Assembly: GCF_964275005.1 (NCBI RefSeq) | Contig: NC_092702.1 | Span: 2,469,001 to 2,533,000 of the forward strand | DNA: 64,000 nucleotides | Source of the DNA: Diadema setosum | Taxonomy: Eukaryota; Echinodermata; Echinoidea; Diadematoida; Diadematidae | Direction: 5' to 3' | Part shown: positions 10,643 to 21,973 of the stretch, one piece after another | Position numbering within the stretch: the stretch's first letter is position 1 | Layout: every line of letters begins with the position of its first letter | Notes under the pieces: model-generated | The model's database searches: none | Seen by the model: the letters and a program-made list of their open reading frames with translations, nothing else | Told to the model about the DNA's origin: nothing | Program-made: the position numbers and the translations under genes

Positions 10643-11752
10643 ATTGCAGTGTGTTACACTTGGCCCCAAAACTTAAGCTACAAACAATAATAAGAAACCA
10701 TTTAAATGCATGTTCATTCACTTGTACGTGTCTGTTGAATTAACAGATAATGTTTAAAAACGATAAAAGTGAGCAACGACCCTTGGTCTATTTGGAATTG
10801 TTTGATGGTCGGAAGTGCTCCGAGAAAGAGGGGATGCACTGTACACGTACACTTTATATCATAAAAAAGACCTTTTTCAAGCCATTTTCGATCCTTTCTC
10901 AGTAATCATATGGAACGGAGACTTAAACCAAAGAGAGTGTTATTTTGAAACAACGCGTTTGGGTTTGTGTGTGTGCGTTTTTGTTTGCTTGTTTGTTTGT
11001 TTGTTATAACGTTGCTTTATAAAATCCAGCAAAAGTAGAGAGCTCATTATTAACAACTCTGCTTCTATGCGCTGGCAAACAGCATTATGATGAACGGAAA
11101 TCGTGTACGTCATACATACCGGCAATATGAATGGTTGCACTTTTATTAATCTAAGAACATGTTAATCTAGACATATTTCAATGATATTTAGAGATCTAAC
11201 CGTGCAACCAGATGGTTGGTTATACCATGTTCGGGACAAAAATGCGATTTCTCGAAATCGGTAAGGCATTCTTTTACGAGAATACACGTGGGTCCAACTC
11301 GCCTTGTCGCCTTGTACCAAACTTGCCTTACTCAGGACGGAAAGGTACAAAGGCGACTTGAGGTTATTCATAAAGGCATGGAAGCGACCTGGTACAACGA
11401 AGACGCCAATGGTCTTTCTTGTGCAAAATAGAGCTCATTGGAAAAAGTTTTGAGAATACACTGCAGGATTTCTCTTATTCGACTGTAGGAGAAGAAGAAG
11501 AATCAACAAGTGTATATTACATTTTCTTTTCGGACAACGCCCCTTCCCTGGCCCAGGTTGCTTTTCCTTACACCAACGGTTGACCCACTTTACATTGAGC
11601 CCGAGGTCAATATTTAAGTAACAAGGTGCAATCTCGATTTAACTTCTATCTGGTCTTTTCAGTTCCACAGTCAATATTCCCTGCTCCGAAGCTGATTTTT
11701 TTTTCCCCGCTCATGCGTGTGTGTTAGTTTCGAGTACAATATGACCACTAAC

Positions 11753-11850
11753 ATTTGGAGGATTTTCAGCAAGAAAAGGCTGGGACATCGTCCACAATGA
11801 AATTTGGAGGATTTTCAACAAGAAAAGGCCGAGACATCGTCCACAGTGCA
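11753..11850. repeat. 49-bp tandem duplication
   Basis: Two copies of atttggaggattttcarcaa continuing with gaaaaggcygrgacatcgtcc, period 49, differing at a few positions. No coding frame is implied. Confidence 0.85.
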
Positions 11851-12465
11851 GATATGAATATTAATGAGCGTTGGGTTGTTTGTCATAAAATCTTTCCTCC
11901 AGTAAAATGCAACCTGTTATGCTGCCCCCTTTATGGAGAGACATTGCAAACCACATGCCCTGTATTTAGACAAGTGCGTGTAAAGTCCATGGATCCCGTG
12001 TTTCGCTCAGTGCAAAGGACGTGCATTGTTCTAAACGGTTGCACGAATCTGCCGCCATTTGCTTCATAACAATACACTGTAGTTTGGACCACATGGAAGA
12101 GTTACCTTGTAGACTTGGGCGCTGGTTATTATGCAACATTTTAGTCAATCACGTGCAGCGTCATGCGGACAGGATTATACAAAATGCTGAGGGAAAATGT
12201 TGGCCTGTTATGATCCTCCGTATAATATAGTTCGCACATCAAAATGTTCTCCACGATAGAATGATTACTAATTACAAAGACAGATTATTACCTCACACGT
12301 GAGTCAACATGTCGATTAAGACGGAATAAGGTTTGCGTATCTCGTAAGAGCAATGCAAAGGCACAGACACTCCCTGTCCTTGTTTCAATAATAGTCGTTT
12401 GATGCCAATCGTTGCGCTGTCTGCTCAAATATAAGATGTCCTTCTTGTATGACTGTCGAGACTAT

Positions 12466-13066
12466 GACCCCGTTTACAGTGCGAGGCTCGGCCGCGGCTC
12501 GGCCGCGGCCGTGCCCAGCCCCGCTTCAGTGTAAACGCGCAAAAGGCCAAATGCGAGGCCAAAATTGGCCTCGCATTTGGCCTCGCTCTGGAGGTGGTCT
12601 CGGCCGCGGCCGAGCCGCGGTCGAGCCCGGCCTTTTCTTGGTGTAAACGCAAACTGGGCCAAATGCGCGGCCAATTGCGCGGCCAATTTTAGTCTGGCTT
12701 CCAAACCCTCTGTCTGTATCTTTCGCTATTCAGGATATTAACCCCCTCAACGTCGAAAACTAGTATAGTTTAAGGTGGTTTTGTCCTGCAAAGGATTCTT
12801 TCCTTCGGCAAAGGCCTTTGCCCGAACGGCGACTTCGTCGCCACGGAATTCATTTGGCAAAGGGTCTGAAAACCAGACAATAGCAAATTGCATTTGTTTA
12901 CAAGCAGAGCGCCACTACGACAAAATATTTAAAGGTTTGAATCAAAAGCGCGGCCGAGCCCAGCAGTGTAAACGGACAAAATTGCGAGGCTCGGCCGCGC
13001 AATTGAGGCCGGTCTCGGCCACGGCCGAGCCGCGGCCGAGCCCGGCCTCGCACTGTAAACGGGGTC
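12466..13066. mobile_element. GC-rich inverted-repeat element (~600 bp)
   Basis: The ends are gaccccgtttacagtgcgag... and ...ctcgcactgtaaacggggtc, a clear inverted pair that continues as ggcCGAGCCGCGGC-type palindromes for about 45 bp. Internal gtgtaaacg motifs next to aaatgcgaggcc or aattgcgcggcc palindromes recur at 12528, 12642 and 12968, as if element ends were nested or duplicated inside. The middle (about 12700-12940) is AT-richer. No target duplication is clear to me. Long frames across it are composition artefacts. It is probably a non-autonomous DNA transposon. Confidence 0.7.
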
Positions 13067-13299
13067 TAAAAGAGCAAGACAGGGTTCTTCGCATGTTCAT
13101 GCAGAACCACCCTGCGCCATGGTAACAGAGCCTCGATGCACATGCATGACATAGTTGCAATGACAGCGCATATACTTGTACATGCAGGTTGTATTGAGTC
13201 GATGCAGTTGCGCTGAGCTTCACAGTCGTTATCTCATTCCGGGAGCTATAATAAAGGTCATTACTCAGTTAAGAAGCAAGTTAGTTAGTTTATGCACCT

Positions 13300-13395
13300 T
13301 CTTTTATGTTTTTTGATTAACGAACATCTAAAGGTATGGTTAAGGCCGTAATTCATATGTTTTTGTAATAACGAACCTTTGGAAAAACGAACAAT
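13300..13395. repeat. Degenerate TTCGTTATTCC-type repeat
   Basis: Contains ttttgattaacgaac, aaaggtatggttaa and taataacgaacctttggaaaaacgaac, clearly related to the foldback at 7204-7471 (aataacgaaccttcgg and ctaggtatagg) but decayed. Confidence 0.6.
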
Positions 13396-14389
13396 AACCA
13401 TTAGCGGGGTGGAATGGGGTGTGGGAGGTGGCGGCAAGTGAGTCGTGAAAGAGTGCGTTAGCTGGATCGCAATTATTTTATCAACGGCACACAATGAATG
13501 GACTGAACATGTCAAACAGGGCAGTCTACGGCACTGAGGTCAAACAGAGCATTCTATTAAACTGTACACACCGCCATCTATAGTCGAAGCACCACTTTCT
13601 TGGACGATGATTCATGATGTGATTTCGTGGACGCGATTGAATGATACTGGTTCCGAACACGTCATGTTTGGACTGTGGCGACGGGTTGGGCCAGTTGCTC
13701 GATCTCTACCATCCGACTTTGCCTGTAGATTTTGATAATGATAAATAAGCAGACTTTTGGCTGGTTATGCAATGGCATGAGTGATCTGTGTCTGTATAGT
13801 GTGTGCATGTGCGTGTATGTGTGGGTATAAAGTGACATTTTTAATTTTGTGCTGTGGGGAGATGGGATGAAAAGTTGTATTTTTATATAAAAGATTTCAT
13901 TCACACTTGTTTAGTGCACTCATTGACAGGAGTTATTTTATTTTGTATATCTGAATAATATTTGTATAATTGAACAGTTATTTTGTTGGATACGTGGACA
14001 TTCAAGTAATGATTCAAGTGCGTCCTTCACAGGAGATAATGGCATGTTTCGTATATTCATTTCGTATATTTGGACATTCAAGTGGAACATAGCAACGAAT
14101 GATATCAAATCAAAATACACATTTGCATAAACTGTGTGTGTGTGTGCAGTGTGCATGTGGAAAAATATATGGTATTGTTCAAACGGATTCATTTTCCGGT
14201 CTCTGTTACGTCAGATTTAATGAGTCACATAGCTAGAGTTACATATCACATCATTGATCTTATCTTTTGATAACATGACGAGTGCATGAGAAAAGAATAC
14301 AGAATTATTACGAACCTAATTTACTGTTTTCGTGATGAAATATGCATATATAGGAATTCATACATATATAATAATTTTCCCCGGCCAAA

Positions 14390-15375
14390 ATCATTGTTTT
14401 GTCATTAAATTTCATATTAGAAGCATTCATTTTCGTCAAATTTGCCCAGACGTCAAAATGCGGTCATTCAAAATCGTTTTTCATCCTTCAAATTGACTAA
14501 TTTGGCAACCGATTTCGCATTTGCGCGTTCCAATTCATTGAATACGAATACTCCATTTTCGGCAATGGTTATTCAACTTAATCTACACCTGTCGCCAGCT
14601 TTTTCGGAATATTCAAATTCAGATATGGGCAAACAAGTTCATAAACTTGGAACTTTCAAATCAAATCTGTACAATGTCCATTAAAAAGTACTATACGTGT
14701 ACTGCGTTTTAAACTGAATGTTAAAAAGTCTACATGTGGATCACACAGAATGATACAACCAATTTAGTATATAAGATAAAGATCAGGGAGCTGTATGATG
14801 ATCATGATAAAAATAAAGGTGTCAAATGAAGACTGTAATAAACACAATATGAAGATCTTAATGATAAAGATAAATAAATTAGAGATAAAGACAACTATGA
14901 GATGACATGACGAAACTGATTTTATATTGACGTTTACATAACTTGTTTAGCAAAAGAAAACAAACTGGATGTTCAAATTGAACAAATGCTGATCATGATG
15001 CTGAAAATACGTAAATTAAGATAAAAAGTAAAAGCCACATTCAATGACTAGCTGAACATACGAAATTGGATGCTCAGTTGTGAAAATCGCTCGCTTAAAA
15101 ACGAAATTGAAAGTGCTTCTAAGTGCTTATCGAGCCCAACGCATATAATTTGAATGCACAAACTTGGAAATCCGTGCCCAGACACGAAATTGAATGCTCA
15201 CATCCGAATTAAAACTTGGGACAACTAATTTAGGTGTCTAGAAACGAATCTGAAAGCATTAAATGTAAAATCGTTGGACCAAAGTCACTGCACCACTTCA
15301 AAGATAAGAATTTGAATGCACATAAAATGAAAATAAATGATATTTTTAACGAAATTGGCGGGAAAAACTATATGT
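14390..15375. repeat. Diffuse field of aaattgaatgc motifs, inverted across the middle
   Basis: On the right side (about 15060-15340) motifs such as cgaaattgaatgc, aatttgaatgcaca and cgaatctgaaagcatt recur every 30-50 bp. On the left side (about 14425-14650) the opposite orientation prevails (gcattcattttcg, cattcaaaat, attcaaattc). The outer ends look weakly inverted (attttccccggccaaaat against aaattggcgggaaaaact). This suggests an old element with subterminal repeats; its boundaries are approximate. Confidence 0.45.
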
Positions 15376-16904
15376 TTTGTAGACCTAAATGAACAAACAA
15401 TGACGTATACATACAAAAAGTGCTTTGAAACGTCAGATACGTGTACTTATCTGCTGTATCAGCATGTTCGTTGCCTTTAGAGGGGGTATCGAATATAACA
15501 TAGGGTAGGCCGTATAATTTCCTTGTGTTTCTTTTTTTTCAGGTAAGGCGTGCACTTCCGTCACTATCATCTCTGTTATTACGTCATAATATCTCTATCC
15601 CGAATTAGTACTGCCTCCATGTCTCTTTTTCAAGCAGTGTTTTACAACATTTAAAAGCAACATTTCTATAAAGTTAGGGTTCACTATTGCGTTTATGAAC
15701 TTGCCACCTAATAATAATGATAATGATAATAATAAGGATATCATTTATAATTATGGCCCTTAATACGAGTGTTTGGAAAGTCCCCTGGTGCTTTATTCAT
15801 ACAAAAAACAAACAAACAAAAAAGCTAGCAAACTCGATAACCAAAGGACAATGCAAAACAAAATTAACAGTAACGAGAAAAAAGAAGAAGACACAATTAT
15901 GTGATACAATCGCAACTAACCGTGTGCACCTCCAGAAAAAAAGAATACAATTGATTAACAGGATGAGTTTTTGAAAAGAATTTCGATTAATTCAACTGAT
16001 GAAACATTATGAATCTAAAAAGAGAGTTATTCCAAGGGGGGGGGGGGGGAGCAATGAAACAGAAGGCTAATAAAAAAAAATATACAGTTATATGTTCATA
16101 ATCATATTCATCTTTGATATAATTACCATATACCATATTCGATTCGTTATAACATGAACTGACAAGGAAACAACGACAAACTCAATTCAACTTACTTATG
16201 CTGTAACATCAGGGGAAAACATGGGAACTTTGATTATTCTAGTTTATTGTTCTAGTATCCGTTATGTACCACTGGTTCACATGGGGTCAAACAAAATAAT
16301 CCTGATCATCTGACGTAGACGGTCAATCTATGTATGCATTTATCTATTAATTATTTGATGACATAGTATCATGGTACAGAGTATGATAATATCAGGTTCA
16401 TGCGTACTCGAATAGATTAATTACGTTTTTTCTTGTCTAATGACGTAAGTTTTTGGCAGCATTTGAACTCAGAAATTTATTTCTTTTCTATTTTTTTATT
16501 TTTCGTATTTCTCGATCGAAAATACATAAAATATAACAAAATATAATAATACATAATTTCCAGCTTGGATATATACAAAAAGAAATAGAAATACAAACAT
16601 ATGCATAGTACATAGCGGTCGATGTGTCATTTTCAATCAAAGTAAAAGAATGCAAAGAGAAATACGAAGGAACCTAACTAAAAAGCAAAGCTTGTTGACT
16701 GTACAACTTGTAGGTCCCAACAAAAGCCATAGTGTGGAGAACAGGATGAGGAGCACTGGTACATCTAAAGACCAAACTAAAGGATAAACATAAGAGAATG
16801 ACTATTAATACTCGGGGTACAGAAGAGTCTTCTCACATAATTTTATGTGTATGATAAAATGAGAACAAGTAACCACATGCTGCACACTAGCAATGTGCAG
16901 CATG

Positions 16905-17015
16905 AAATGAAACGAAACGAAACGAATTGAATTGAACTGAACTGAACTGAACTGAACTGAACTGAAGTGAACTGAATTGAAATGAATTGAAATTAAATGA
17001 AATGAAGCGAAATAA
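16905..17015. repeat. Pentanucleotide (GAAYT/GAACT)n satellite
   Basis: Imperfect tandem units gaaac, gaatt, gaact, gaagt and gaaat, about 22 units. An apparent minus-strand peptide rich in Ser/Val/His/Phe comes from this repeat. Confidence 0.9.
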
Positions 17016-17879
17016 AATTTACCAAATACTAACATAACGAACATTGTCAATATACATGTAGTAAAAAAAAAATAGTCCATAGTAGTTAAAGAACACTGTT
17101 GGTAAAAGAAGAATCGTCAATATCGTGCAGGCTAGTCGAGGCCAGTCCTTTCGAGAATACAAATTATATTTCGTATTTGCAATATTAACAGAACAATGCT
17201 ATGTGTACATATTTACAGGTTTTCATTGGGGAACATTTAAACATTATTCGATAATAGATATTTTTGAAGGTAAAGAGTCTTTAGTATCCTCCAGACTTGT
17301 AAAAAACAATTTGATATGATTATCGACAGCGCAATTAGTTTCAGATTAAACAAAATGAGTGAATACGTAATTAGGTTATTATGGTCAACAAACAGCAAAT
17401 ATGAATCCAGTAATTTATTCTACGGATGGCACTTTGGAACAATAATATTCACACAATTAAGTTTGCCGTTTAGTTGAAAGATCAGAAATGTATATGCCTA
17501 TGTCTGGAATTCAAAAGCTACCATTGGAACAATGACACAATCGGGTGCAGCAATACCCTAATTATGACTTGGTCATAAGTGCATCACAACTAATCTGTTC
17601 TTAAAAAAAAAAAAAAAAAGACAGTAAGAACACGATTTATGTCGTGGCTATACTGTTCAAATGCAGAATAATCGTTTATTCACGTCGATGAAGTGTAATT
17701 TGTCAATCAGTTTATACAATAAAAGTTAGTCGAAGCAAGAATTAATAATCTTACATTAGGATGAAAAAGAACAACTCATGTGCATAAAAACAGTTAACAT
17801 CTCAAATAAAAGTAGCATTCGTATGATGAATCTTTGACGGTGTTGAATTACTTTGCAGTACAGAAACATTTTCGCCGAA

Positions 17880-18640
17880 AATATCAAAGACGACTGCACA
17901 GGTCACGTTCCACCCTTCTTATCCCCTCCTCGTATCAACCCCGCCCTAAAGGGCGTTACTCTCCGTGGGCAAGTTGCTCTGGTTACAATTATTTGATTCT
18001 TATTGTCCCATAATGCAATACGAAGGGTGCCTATATTTTGTTGTGAACAGCAAAGAGGTCAAAGTCTTTGTGTCGTCCGACGGCCGCACGCGCGGATTCT
18101 CGTGATTGGTATCCAAAATATGATTGCAGGTACCATTGTACTAGGTAGGTTCAGAGGGCGTACGTACGCGTACGCACATCAAACGTGCGGTATGCGTTTT
18201 TCACAGAATGTTGTATACTGTATTGTGAGCAGGGTACGTACGCACAATGTAATGTATGGTGTGTCTATCGACGTGCGATTGATAACGTTAGATCCGAGAC
18301 TCGGTACCGTGTGGACTGTGTGTACTGACTGCGTAACGTACTGTGTGCAGTGAATCCTATGTACTTTGTACATACAATCAACATAGCTAGCTGTGCAGTA
18401 ATCATATTCCAGGAAAAGCGGCGAAGTACTTTTTGTTGTTACCCGATTTTGTTGATTTATCAACAAGTACAATGACTGTGCTTTCAAACAACATTTTATT
18501 GGTAGGATAGAAATGTAGTGTGATGTTTATCCGCAATGAAACCGGGTGAAACACCGTCAAAATTGTGCTTTTCATTTCAGTATTCCTGTAGATAAAGGTA
18601 GAGAGTCTCAGTTGCATAGGCGCAATCTTAGGGAGAAAAC
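17880..18640 (+). promoter_or_regulatory. Upstream region and probable 5' UTR of the CK1 alpha gene
   Basis: CpG content rises here (ccgccctaaagggcgttac near 17940, tccgacggccgcacgcgcgg near 18077, gtacgtacgcgtacgc near 18160). The region ends at the kinase ATG. No TATA box is evident. A 116-codon open frame at 18003-18353 resembles no protein I know and is probably chance. The transcription start cannot be placed from sequence alone, and a 5' UTR intron is possible. Confidence 0.4.
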
Positions 18641-18805
18641 ATGTCGGCTGCGCCTTCAGCTGCAGGTTTGCATGCAGGAGCATGTCAATCGTCTGGACGT
18701 GAATTCTTAGTTGGTAGCGAAAAATATAAATACCGTCTTGTGAGGAAAATAGGAAGTGGGTCGTTTGGCGACATCTACTTGGGGATCAACACTCAAAATG
18801 GAGAG
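18641..18805 (+). CDS. CSNK1A1: CK1 alpha exon 1 (start, glycine-rich loop)
   Basis: The ATG lies in good context (aaaacATGt). It encodes residues 1-55, through [20 protein letters not shown], the glycine loop and [11 protein letters not shown], with phase 0 donor gagag|gtaagc. Confidence 0.95.
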
Positions 18806-21520
18806 GTAAGCGTCACTCTTGAATGAATGTTTGCTGTCCATTAACATATTTAAACTTAACTCGTGTCAAGCAGTTTTCAATTCAGACTGTTCCACTTCCA
18901 GTGTTGAGTGTTCATGGTCAAACTGATTTTTGTACTGTTGCAATGGAAGTCACTATAAACGTAAACTTTAATTTTATTCATTAAAATTCACAAACTCCGT
19001 GATAATCCGTCTTTGTAAATCTATTCCTGGATTACGCGTTCTAAATGAAGATGCCATGATCCACATGAACAATGAGATTACAAAATCTTTTGTTTGTGCA
19101 ACATTGATGTCATTTTCAGATTCCAAAGAGGGTCTAAACGTTAACAAGGTAGATCTAACGTTAGATCTAACGTTACTGAAAGTCGATTTCTAGATTCTCC
19201 CTAGTAACGGTTAGGCATAGACTAACTGTTAGGCCTAGGAGGCCTACCCCTAGTCCCTACCTATATTTTGGGCATGGTCAAATTTTGGTACAGTAATTTT
19301 TGTAAAGGAATAAAAAAGAAATATTATTAGAAGAATAATGTTTGATTTAGTGTGGCCGTGTGTGCTGAATCTGAGTGACTAATGATACTGGAGTGGAATA
19401 GTGGTTTAAGTGGTTAAATATTGTTAATGGCAGCATCCTGCTGCTGCATGCTGCTGATGATACCCAGTTAATTTTCACTAAGCATGCACTGATTTTTACA
19501 AAGGAAAGTGTCATGAGTGATTTGCAGTAGATCTAATTTGTATGGTGTACGTGTACATGTACCTACACACAGCGGCAAGAAACACTGTTAACTGTAATGT
19601 AGTTTGTACATACGACAAACATAGATGTAGCATGGTGAGCTGAACTCACAACATCTCAATCCTTGAGCTGAAATTTCCAGGCTTACATTTTTAATTACAA
19701 TCCCACTACTCAACGATGAGTTGAACCTCCAGTCCTCCCTCCCCACAGTACATTCACTGATGTGCACATTTTAACCAATAGTCGTGGGTGCTTACTGCTA
19801 GAACAATATGATGGTGCATACCCGGCATGTATACATAGCCCAGTCGCTGTATAAATAACGACAGGGCTGTACGGGACGGCCCACAACACAAAGAGAGCTC
19901 AGGGATCGCTTTACGATCGCTTATGAGTTTTGATACTTGACATTTTTCTGTCACCTCAAACTCACTAAATGTAATCTTTATTAATGACACAACTGTTATG
20001 TTATCGATATTGACAAACAGATTTCACAACTTACCGAAAATGAAGATTATTTGCAGCATGTGCGAAGGGTACATCGGATAATCGCGATCGGACCGTGCTT
20101 GCTGCTACCAAAGAGCGCACGCACGCAGTAGATCGCTGCACTTCCAGCCACGCACACGCACACAGTAGATCGCTGCACTTCCAGCCACGCACGCGCACGC
20201 ATAATTTGCATTTACTGAGTGCCTCTGGTCCACGTGCCATTTTGAATTCTGCAACGATGAACCCCAACGGTCAGGGATTGTGCTAGAAAGTGCCATTTTT
20301 TTGTTCAATGGACTTATTGTGAGGGCTCTCTATGGACTTATGTACCTTCTGTGATATTATAAGCATGCACTTTACGTGAGTAACGTACATACAAAATGTC
20401 TATAAGTTATGTATAAATTGTTATAAGTTTTGTAGTTGTGTTGTGGTTCTCCACTTTGAAGGCAAGGCACCGTCTGTCACATACAGGTGTATATCATGAC
20501 CACAAGCTGTGAGTGATAACCTGTGAAGTGTTGATATTTATTTGCAACACCAAACAAACCCCATGAATGTGTAGCTGGCTGGAGATAAGGCTTGAGGTGT
20601 CAAAAGGAAACTTGGAAGTCACAAACTTCGTCAAAACATGTGCCTGAAGAGTTTGCCTATTTATAAATAATGTAAATGTAGTGAGCACTTCAAAACATTC
20701 TCTCTTTTTTTTTTTGTTCTTTTTTTTTGTCCATTAGGCATTGATGATTCTGCCGATTGATATTATTTACATTTAAGCTACTGAGTAGATCATACACATA
20801 CTCGTCAGTTTGCTTTAATTCTTTGCAGGAAGTGGCTGTCAAATTGGAGGCAGAAAAGGCGAGACACCCGCAGTTGCTGTATGAAAGCAAGCTGTACAAA
20901 ATACTACATGGAGGTCCTGGTATTCCAACAATGAAGTAAGTGGATGGATATTACATATTCAGACACACATGATACATTAGCCATCACAGAAGCTGCATGT
21001 ACAATGTACATTTTCAAGTCAAGTGTCCTGTACATTTTATTATGAATATGTTTCAATTTGATAAAACAAGTGCAATCTATTATTTCTGTCATCAGATTTC
21101 ATGTAATTCTACTTCTAGAATATCGATAATGAAAATAGGAAGATTGTGATGAATGTGATATTAAAAGCAGGAGCTGCTTTTGTTGGTATTATGATTAACA
21201 TGGTAAGTTGCATGAGTTTTTCCATGTATCCTTGATCAGCTGACTCATACCATTGTTCTCTCATGGAAAGGGATTTGTTCCAATTCATCCACTGCTGACA
21301 GTCAAAAAGCAAACTCACTGTTCTGCTCATAAGCCCATTAGAAAACTTATTCATGTTATTTGAATAAACACTTATTATAATGCAGTCACGCTCATACTTA
21401 ACTTCCATGCCTACATACAATTTGTACACCCATAAGTACACACATAAACATAAACAAAATCTACACCTAATTTACTCCCTCCTCTTCCACTGTAGGTTTT
21501 TCTTTTATGATATATATATA

Positions 21521-21579
<59 letters not shown>

Positions 21580-21827
21580 TATTTCCTGTCTATCTGAAAA
21601 TCACATTATTTCTTCATAGGAACTTCAATTTTTTAATTCTTGATCAGCTCTTACAATTTAATAACTTCCAGTTATGATTTCTCTCATGTTTTTTTTTTTT
21701 CTTTCCTGTCATTTTTAAGGTGCATAGCACTGATAACATGGCCAGGCGCGCCGGAAGCAGTTTTGGATTGGGGGGGCAAACACTGGAGGGGGCTCAAGAT
21801 TAGACCATGCATATGTTATACACAATA

Positions 21828-21876
<49 letters not shown>

Positions 21877-21877
21877 C

Positions 21878-21973
<96 letters not shown>

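Larger units (their letters stand above)
10643..18640. other. Intergenic region between divergent methyltransferase and kinase genes
   Basis: I find no convincing exon. Contents I can name: a 49-bp tandem duplication (11753-11850), a GC-rich inverted-repeat element (12466-13066), a degenerate TTCGTTATTCC repeat (13300-13395), a diffuse motif field (14390-15375), poly-G near 16037, a pentanucleotide satellite (16905-17015), a poly-A run near 17605, and a moderately CpG-rich block just upstream of the kinase start. The rest is AT-rich, unassigned DNA. Promoters for both genes must lie at its two ends. Confidence 0.6.

Noticed and set aside
12425-13223. Several overlapping Ala/Arg/Pro-rich frames on both strands
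   Set aside because: All fall within the GC-rich inverted-repeat element and arise from its cggccgcgg palindromes.
18003-18353. 116-codon open frame upstream of CK1 alpha
   Set aside because: It resembles no protein family, has an unusual Cys/Arg/Val-rich composition from CpG and GTAC-rich DNA, and overlaps the probable promoter or 5' UTR.
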